Positions 57,001 to 64,000 of a DNA stretch of 64,000 nucleotides are shown piece after piece. The stretch's first letter is position 1, and the number at the start of each line of letters is the position of its first letter. The stretch is from assembly GCF_040958095.1 (NCBI RefSeq), contig NC_091181.1, positions 27,244,904 to 27,308,903 of the forward strand, written 5' to 3'. The notes beneath the pieces are model-generated. The model was given only the letters and a program-made list of their open reading frames with translations. It had not been told where the DNA came from and ran no database searches. The position numbers and the translations under genes were made by a program. The DNA is from Procambarus clarkii (taxonomy: Eukaryota; Arthropoda; Malacostraca; Decapoda; Cambaridae).

Positions 57001-59331
57001 GTGGTGATGTGGGTACAAAATTGATGCTTGAGGGCCTCGGTGATCATCCGCCATTTTGAAAAAAATCCCAGCATGCCCCAGGGCCATGGGGAGCCTCGGT
57101 TTCAAGGAAGCAACCATGTCTGACGCATCGTCTGCGAGCTCCCGCTCCACAATCAATCGCGGTCAAGGAAAACGACTGAGGAGGAAATACGTGACATATT
57201 GTACGATGATGGAGCAATGGATGATGAATTAGACTACGATTCAGAGAAAGACCTAACACAAAGGTCTGACACGAGTCAACACGGCTAGGGGTCACCACCA
57301 CCACAGGCATGTCCTCTGATGCGAGTTTTAGTGATAGTACGTGTGAAGAATTATTCTCGGGCTTCAGTGACATAGGCTCCGATATAAGCAGTGTTGACGA
57401 ACCGAGTACGAGCAGCGATGGTGTTACTAGGCAGGGTTTTGTTGCCCCAGCAACATGCCAAGGCAAGTGGCAGCGTGTCATGCGGCCAGAGGACAATGAT
57501 GACACTGTTCCCTTGACATCAGGAGTTCATCGTAGGTCTACACTACGCAGAACAGTCTAAGTCTCCTGGCATACCTACATGCAGCTCTAACACAAGATGG
57601 AGCAGTGTTTTTGGAGCTCGTGGTGGTGTTGGCCGTGGTGTTGGCACCAAAATCGAACCCACAGGCGTACTTGTGTGGGAGGATTGTGAGATTGTCCCAC
57701 TAATTCCAACATTTGATGGTACCGATGTTGGTGTTACACCGTTATTCCCCCTATACAGATGATAATATGGGTGAAATTGACTATTTTATGGCATATTTTG
57801 ATAAGGAATTTATGGACCATCTTGTTGCAAAGACGATCAGATATATTCACAGCCTCGTTGACACCGGCATTTTACCTGTCTCTCGCATGACACTATGGAA
57901 AGACACGACAAATGAGGAAATGTGTGTGTTTTTATTGAGCATGATGGTGAAGCATTCTGAAAAACACATGATCCAATATTATTAGAGCAAAGGCAGCCTT
58001 GTTCCATCCCCTGTGTTCAACAGGTACAAGTCACGTGCTAGGTTCCTGTTGCTTCTCGGGTGCCTGCACTTTAAGAACAATGATAATGAAGACAGGACAG
58101 ACTTTGGAAGGTGCAGAAGATTTTTGGTGATATGAGAAGTTCCATGACTATTTTGTACCAGGACAGAATGTGGTGATTGATGAATCGCTAGTCCTCTTCA
58201 AGAGACGACTGGTGTTCAAGCAGTACATCCCATCAAAGTGGAACCGGTTTGGACTCAAGTTTTTTGTGCTTTGTGACCGTAAAACTGGTATTGTCATGGA
58301 CATGATACTGTATTCAGTTGTTGAAATACCAGGTCAAGATCCACACGGGTTCTCCGGCAGTGTCGTCAAAACACTAGTGGAACCATTGCTGAACAAGGGG
58401 CATATACTGTTCACAGACAACTACTATATCAGCCCCTTATTGACCAGATTCCTCCTTGACCACAACACTGGCGTATGTGGCACTGTCGAGGCCTACAAGA
58501 GGGAAATGCCAGTGTTTGGCATTGGTATTGCAGTGGGTGATTGCCAGCTGTGAAAGTGTGACAATATCTTATCAGTGCACTGGAGAGACAGATGCGAGGT
58601 GAATATGTTGACAACTATTCTCACCGGTGCCATGTTGGACAGTGGCAAAAGTTCACTTTCAAACACGGTTCCCAATATATAAACTTGTCATTGACTACAA
58701 TGTAAACATGCGGCTAGTTGATAAATGTGATATGGTGTGTGAACGTGTTCATTATACATAGGATTAGCCCCGCAAAAATATATAAATGCATTTGCATTTG
58801 TGCAGAAAAAATGAACAAAAAATATTTGTGGCTACTCACGCTTGTTGAAGTTGGCACGCGACCAGCTTCGGGAGTCTACGTCACTGCGCCAATGCGGCCA
58901 AAGTAAGTACAATTTTGATTTTATTTCTACATATGTGATCAAGGAAGGGTATTTATCCTTTTGAAAAGTAAAAAAAAAATGTTTACCAACAATTTATTTC
59001 CTGCGCACCAGGGGTGTGCCATATTTGGAGGCAGAGCAGTGCAGTGGTTAAGCAATTCTTTGTATTTCTATTTATTTACATCTTTAATGTATTTGCTAAT
59101 TAATTGTATTCATTGTTTTGTTAATATTAGTAAGTTACACTTATATATCTGTGAATATAATTTGTTTTTTCTTTGTGCAGGGTAACAGATAAGTTGGAGT
59201 TTTCCCTGTTCATTGTCCGCTACACATGCGGTTGTCTGCTATTTATTCTGGGACTGAAGGCCCCTGGAATCTCATCCCTCCAAGATTATGTAAATTTTGG
59301 AGGAACATTTATTGATCCTGAAATCACTGAT
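50749..59331 (+). CDS. ABCB6: ABCB6-type ABC transporter, N-terminal TMD0 (3 exons, 3' end outside window)
   Basis: ABCB6/HMT-1 proteins are half-transporters of the ABCB family in endolysosomal, plasma or mitochondrial membranes, linked to porphyrin and heavy-metal handling. Exons 50749-51019, 55755-55980 and 59181-59331 join in frame (phases 1, 2, 0) to give 216 residues with five hydrophobic helices, the fold of the ABCB6 TMD0. Matches to human ABCB6 as I recall it: Cys4 and Cys22 have the same 18-residue spacing as the Cys8-Cys26 disulfide pair, Trp14 sits between them as Trp18 does, FWTLVFVSENLAFLNLRNEDWW fits the AENLAL...WWW block, and FSLFIVRY...FILGLKAPG fits FSLWVLRY...FVLGLWAPG. 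An N-glycosylation sequon (NVT) is at residue 7. The core membrane domain and the nucleotide-binding domain lie beyond 64000. Introns contain a gag-like foldback copy and a piggyBac. Recognition is by eye. Confidence 0.88.
51955..54850 (+). mobile_element. Foldback (DIRS-like?) element copy D with gag-like ORF remnants
   Basis: The left end 51975-52330 matches the terminal arm of the family (GAACCTGGCCCCCCTCAGAG, CATGTCTGCCACC). 52420-52560 matches the leader (GGAGCTGCATGTACTC). From 53025 a plus-strand frame reads ALCEFVGCSLPVPPGSVYTF, then CLRHAACLVGDTFDP and ESCGTCSTHL, a Cys/His-rich stretch. Broken frames follow (QLHAQVSLLLATLLGEDLRA at about 54190). The region is G/T-rich on the plus strand, unlike its AT-rich flanks. 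It lies in ABCB6 intron 1. The right terminal arm was not found. Confidence 0.6.
55049..55310 (+). repeat. tRNA-derived SINE, family 3, sharing its 3' tail with the 8.9-kb LINE
   Basis: A box TGAGTGGACAGCG (55061-55073) and B box GGTTCGATCCC (55101-55111) define a tRNA-like head. The body has CACCCTGATGCCCCAGTTCA and CACCTAACAGTAAATAGG. The last 65 bp (GGAGGCCTGGTCGAGGACTG through CTAAGCCCCG) match the LINE tail at 10170-10235. Confidence 0.85.
55755..55980 (+). CDS. ABCB6: ABCB6 coding exon 2 (residues 91-166)
   Basis: The acceptor is AATCAG|GTGACC and the donor TCAAC|GTGAGT; 226 nt, phase 1 in and phase 2 out. It encodes two helices (GYMILYFACNLVCWPLSLRI and GVALLVFWTLVFVSENLAFL) and the WW motif typical of ABCB6 TMD0. 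Confidence 0.88.
56900..59047 (+). mobile_element. piggyBac-family DNA transposon (inactive), both ends present
   Basis: TTAA at 56896-56899 and 59048-59051 flank inverted ends CCACTGTACTGCACTGC and GCAGAGCAGTGCAGTGG. Broken plus frames carry piggyBac transposase motifs: an acidic N-terminus (SDASFSDSTCEELFSGFSD), then YFDKEFMDHLV-type text at 57780, NVVIDESLVLFKRRLVFKQY (58170-58220, first Asp), IPSKWNRFGLKFFVLCDRKT (second Asp) and HILFTDNYYISPLLTRFL (third Asp). Stops and shifts near 57560, 57720, 57990 and 58130 inactivate it. It sits in ABCB6 intron 2 in the same orientation as the gene. Confidence 0.9.
59181..59331 (+). CDS. ABCB6: ABCB6 coding exon 3 (residues 166-216)
   Basis: The acceptor is TGTGCAG|GGTAAC and the donor ACTGAT|GTAAGT; 151 nt, returning to phase 0. 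It encodes the fifth helix (EFSLFIVRYTCGCLLFILGL) followed by KAPGISSLQ, ending ...FIDPEITD. The next exon is not visible before 64000. Confidence 0.86.
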
Positions 59332-62300
59332 GTAAGTGAGAATGATTTATATTTTCCACTGCACTAACAACAATTGGCTTTTCTTTGTTATTGGTCTTTT
59401 TGTTTTGTTTTCCTTCTTTCGAAGGGCTATCAATATAGTTATGCATAACCTTGTATGCTCTCTCCATCATGCTTGTGTAAATTTTTTTGCTTCTTTATAT
59501 TTAGGCATTATATAATGTCTGCATTTATTTACTGCTCTGTTTTAATGTCTGCAACTGCTTGTTTGGAGGCAAGATTTAATCAATGATAAAAAATCTTATT
59601 TGACTATTTTAACTTATAGTTAACACATTAAGAAAAGTCGTGAGCTATGATAGGATATTGGTGTTAGCCAAACTTGTAGAACAGAACTGGTATCATTTTA
59701 TTGGGTTTCTTGACGTTAACAAGTCAGAAGCAACTACTTTATGGATCCTGATATTCATGATTTGATTTTTATAAATGTATTGTATGTAGATGTTTCCTGC
59801 AATGAAATGTTTTGCATAATTTTTTAAACTTAAATTGCCGACACATGTGATATATATAAAACGGGTTTTCAAACTTGGGTACACATACCCCTGGTTCTCT
59901 CTAGTATGTGTTACAAGGCTGCTCAATTGACTAGAGCAACTTTGGGACATAAAACAGAGCACTAGAGGTATGTGTATCTGGTTTGAGAACACTTGATTAT
60001 ACAGTTTATGTTGAGCAAGACAAAATGATGAAAGATTTGCATTATGTTGATCAACATTATTATTATTATTATCACAGGAAGTGTTTTATTGCATATAATA
60101 TTAGGTTTGATGAGTGAAAATCAGGTAAGTTGGTAGAAAGTTCTATCTTCCTCTAGATTTAGGAGTTTACATCATTAAGGCATGTAATATAAATTTTAAT
60201 TACTGGAATAACAATGAAGGCCATATGGGGCAAGAGGATTATACAGATTATTTGTATTAAGGTTATACAGCTTGGAGTACACTGTACTTACTTGTACATT
60301 TGGTCACATGTTGATAATGTTCTCAAAACTGGAGCTTCTCATAAATTCCCTGCTTAATGTTTTCTATTAGTATTTATATATATGCTGTAAATGTTTAGCA
60401 TTCACTATGAGAACCAGTGTTCCACCTTTTGTAATATTGTAAACATGGATACTTTACCATACCTAGTACTGTTGGAAGGCTTTTTAGATATTCTTGTCCA
60501 TTTTTCTCCTGTAAGGCTGTTGACCTCTTCCATTTTTGTGTAAGGCATGCTATTTAAAGCTGTTAAATTACCCACGTGTTGGTTACCTTTTTACCATTTA
60601 CAGATACAGTATGTGATATACAGTATAGTATAGCAATAATTTTGAAAATATAATTGGTGAAAAGCCATTAACCTTAATTGAAGTGTGAGTGCCATTGCTG
60701 AACCTTGTGAAAAATGTTGTAATAAATTGGTTGTCCTTGGTGAAATGCTGTGCACCAGACAGCATAGCTAATAATATTGCCCTCTTTGGGGTTAATACGG
60801 ACTAAATTATACTGTAGTAGTACTACAGAAAAGCACATCAATATTTATTATGGCACCCACTGCTATTATATTTTTATATTAAATTACACCTAAACTGCCA
60901 AACAATTTTGTCCATTACTATGGTTAAAAGCATTTTAGAAAAATGCAAATTCTCTAAAAATATTTGCTCCTATAGAGTTGTAAAGCATAAAATTCTTAAG
61001 ACAAATATGAACAAAAAATATACATTAGCTTGTGAAATGCCTCTTTCTGAGCAGTTATTCTGCTGCTTCCAGAGGTATAGTATTGCGTGTGCTACCTAGG
61101 ATCGTGTTAGTCACAAGAAACACACTACATGCGTGCGACAGCTTCAGGAGCAAGTATGGTCGGGCCCTGAAATATCAAGAGTTTTAAATGCACTTGTTAC
61201 AGCAGCAATGAGGCAGGCTCTAGACGTAAATTTTACTCCCCCATAGATATACTGTAACTAGATAAGCATGTTAACCTGGTACATACTATATTATGACACC
61301 ATTTTAGCTCCATGGAAGAAAATGAGGTAAAAAATTTAAATTAAAAAGTTCTGCATAATGTTAGGAAGGGTGACTTGAATAAGTTATCACCTATTCTGCC
61401 TAACTAAAGCAGCTTTTGATTAGATCATATAGTATTGGACATCAACATCGTTTCTTGAAAGAGGCCTGTAAAAAAAAAAAAATATCCACAAATATGCAAA
61501 TATTAGATGACAATTCTTCAAAAGGCTGAAGCATGGAAAAGCCCACCATGGAAAAAGACGCTTGGCAAAATATTTGTGGCTAAATATGTGGCATTTGTGT
61601 GGGATTTAAACATTTAAACATTTATAAAACATTTATAATAGTTTTATGCCATGTGACAATACCACATTGAAGGGGAATGAATAATTTTCTTAGATCTCCT
61701 GGTTTACTGGCATGCTAGAATTATTTCATTGCTCATATTGAATACATTGAACTATCCCATCAAAGTCTATTATTAATTCTGTGTGAGTAACTATAATCTG
61801 TGCATTGACCTCCAAGGGGGCCTTGTGGCATCAGATCCATATAATTTTGTTGCCAGAGTGACCATGACACTAGGGTAAAACAGTTGATCACTATACCTCT
61901 GGGAGTGACAATATGACTCAGTGTTTACAATTAAAATTTTGTGTACTTACAATGAAGGTAGGATTTGTACTTGCATAAATCAGTGAAGAAGGGCAATAGG
62001 CCAATTACAACAGTGTCAGCAATTTTCAATCATTGATAAAGGAAATTCACCTAATGTTATGCAAATTCTAAAACTTTAATTTTTTTGTATATTTTCTTGT
62101 GGCTGATCTGAGGTCTCCCAATGACCATCGAAACTTAGCATATGGCGCACTCACAGGCAAAGCATGCATCATGGGCTGCTCTAAAATTCAGGGATTATAG
62201 TCGGATGCTCTGACTGTTCTAGCTCAAAACCACACCAGTTATAAGAATGGTATTGGAAAAGTCAAGGCTTCAGTGGTATATACCTGTGGTGATTAAATGG

Positions 62301-63120
62301 AGACTACCATAGGTAATAATAGTTTGTAGTAGTTTGGGTGTTAATGTTGCATGTCCAGGATTATAAATATTCTTTTAAATGTGGAATGAGTTGAATTTGC
62401 CTCTTAGTTAAATAGTTTGTTACCCAAGAGCATTTTATTGTGTTGTATAAATGGTCATGAATATGCCCCATGGGCAGCTGGATGAAAAATGGTGTAATTT
62501 TTATACTGATCATACTTTAATTATACAAAAAAAGTTTAAAATTGCAAGCTCTTTAAATCACTGTTCCTTGAAAGAATTGTGTAAAGGCTTCTTTGTTCCA
62601 TAATTTAGTGCCTTTACATACTGTGTACAAAACAAATTGATTCCATAATGTTTTACCAGAACAATGGAAAAACTGTTATGAGTACAATATTGTAACAACT
62701 TTTTGATGAATCTTTACCCTTGATAAGTATTATGTTTATTGGGAATGGCTAATTTTCAAAATCATGCTGCTATAATAGTCACTTGTGTGTTCCATTCCAG
62801 CATAGTTTATGGGTGTGCGCACGCTTGCTAAAACCATTTTTGTGATTTATCCCTTATGGGTCATGTTAGTACCAGTACAGTGTTCTCTTTAAGGCATTTA
62901 TAGATCTAATTTGTGGTTTTTGCTTTTTATCATGTTTTAAATGTGTGTGCATTTCTTCTTTTTATGGGTTGCTTCTTGTATGCCTTAAGGATTTGCTTTT
63001 GTAGTAAAGTAGTTTAAGTATAACATTCATGGTCTCCCTTTTTCACTTCCTAACTCCACATTGTTTGTAACGAGTATAAAGGATATGTTAAACTTAAACA
63101 ACATAAATAGAAATATTTTA
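59332..63120. other. ABCB6 intron 3, nothing recognised
   Basis: 3.8 kb of AT-rich intron with no exon, repeat family or open frame that I can support. Confidence 0.55.
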
Positions 63121-63149
63121 GGTGTTAACTCCTGGAACTCGATGCTTTG

Positions 63150-64000
63150 ATATTGTCAAGATTCCAAAGGAACTTAAATCAACAGACAAGGCAGGCAACT
63201 AAGAAGTGATAACAAACTGTAGACAGTCTCGCTAATGTCCCACATTAATAAAGTCTTTGAGAGGATGATTAGGAATCAGATCTAGTTATATGGAGAAAAA
63301 CGAACCACACAACCAAAGTCAACGTGGATTAAGGGCAGGAAAATAAACACTCGACCACTAGCAAAATCGTGGAAGCAATAGAAAAACAAAGATGTAGATA
63401 TTCTATTCAGACATTGCAAAGTAATTTCATTAATGTGACTATAGTGATAGCCCATAAAATGAGGTCAAAGGAATTACAAAGTGTGATGAATATTCATTTT
63501 CCTGATAAATATGTCCCAGAAGGTAATGAACCAAACAAAATAAAGTTCGAGCTCGGAAACATTTCTGTATCAAAGGCACTGTCATTGCACCACTAGATGA
63601 TACCAAAATCAGCTTGAATCAGAGGTCCACAGCTGTTAAACACACTCCCACCAAGCAATAGAAATATTGCCAGAACAAGGGTGAAAGTCTTCAAAAACCA
63701 GTTGGATAAGTTCTTGCAAGAAGTACCGGACCAACCAGGCTGTAGTGCATACGCGGGCCTACAGGCAGCTGCAAGCGACAGCCTGTTAGACTAAGTTATC
63801 ACAGGTAGAGTACATGAACTCTCAAGACCCCTCCCCCCCCTCTAGGTAAGATTCGGGCAAGATACTGAAAACTGCAAACGGATATCAGTGAAGTCTTCCA
63901 ATGCACAACAGAAGACATGATATTCAACATTGATAAATTCCAGCTACTTAAATATGGAAACGATGAGGAACTTAAACTGGATAGAGGATACAAGACACAG
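63150..64000 (+). mobile_element. Rearranged LINE fragments
   Basis: Several non-contiguous pieces of one LINE type: RT text near 63240-63340 (SHINKVFERMIRNQI), VIAHKMRSKE at 63450, a C-terminal end at 63630-63760 (LFNTLPPSNRNIARTRVKVF, LDKFLQEVPDQPGC), and then an internal RT piece again at 63915-63990 (EDMIFNIDKFQLLKYGNDEE). The order shows deletion and/or a second nested copy. Related to the 8.9-kb LINE by the IAHKM and VPDQPG motifs. Confidence 0.7.

Noticed and set aside
63121..63201. Possible fourth ABCB6 exon after TTTTAG at 63120
   Set aside because: The frame stops after 26 codons and the following sequence is LINE text; no resemblance to ABCB6.
1..64000. CRISPR array, operon or prophage content
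   Set aside because: No regularly spaced short repeats with unique spacers and no compact prokaryotic genes; all coding evidence is intron-containing or transposon-derived.

Overview
The window is eukaryotic nuclear DNA. Two multi-exon protein genes with GT-AG introns are embedded in transposon-rich sequence, with no operons or bacterial signals. An arthropod, probably a decapod crustacean, is suggested by large introns, Penelope-like (GIY-YIG), piggyBac and Tigger elements, several RT/RNase H LINE families, tRNA-derived SINEs and a degenerate TTAGG-phase tract. The species assignment is inference.

Gene 1 is LTN1 (Listerin, the E3 ubiquitin ligase of ribosome-associated quality control), on the minus strand. 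Fourteen coding exons were assembled from 30736 down to 1096. All have GT-AG boundaries and compatible phases, and they give 1109 residues from the start codon. The C-terminal part, including the RING domain, lies beyond the low-coordinate edge. Gene 2 is the 5' part of ABCB6 (heavy-metal/porphyrin-type ABC transporter), on the plus strand. Its first three coding exons (50749-59331, 216 residues) encode the five-helix TMD0; the rest lies beyond position 64000. The genes are divergent, about 20 kb apart, and that interval is almost entirely nested repeats.

LTN1 introns hold a foldback family with inverted ends (1.57-2.5, 11.9-12.45, 17.5-18.55 and 21.78-25.9 kb), a deleted Tigger element (12.53-13.46 kb), a 6-7 unit satellite (14.7-15.8 kb), a LINE (8.9-10.25 kb) and SINEs. 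The intergenic zone holds a 21-bp minisatellite (29.2 kb), a Penelope-like element with a repeated start (31.7-34.45 kb), LINE fragments on both strands, long (AT)n tracts, several tRNA-type SINEs, and a LINE whose RNase H domain is split by a SINE and whose C-terminal part is interrupted by a roughly 365-bp palindrome (40-41.4 kb). A foldback-family copy with a cysteine-rich gag-like reading frame occupies 51.95-54.85 kb in ABCB6 intron 1. A piggyBac with both TTAA ends lies in intron 2 (56.9-59.05 kb).

No complete new system with intact proteins was found. The best candidates for undescribed biology are the foldback family with its gag-like frame, the LINE/SINE pair sharing a 3' tail, and the inverted duplication inside the RNase H LINE.
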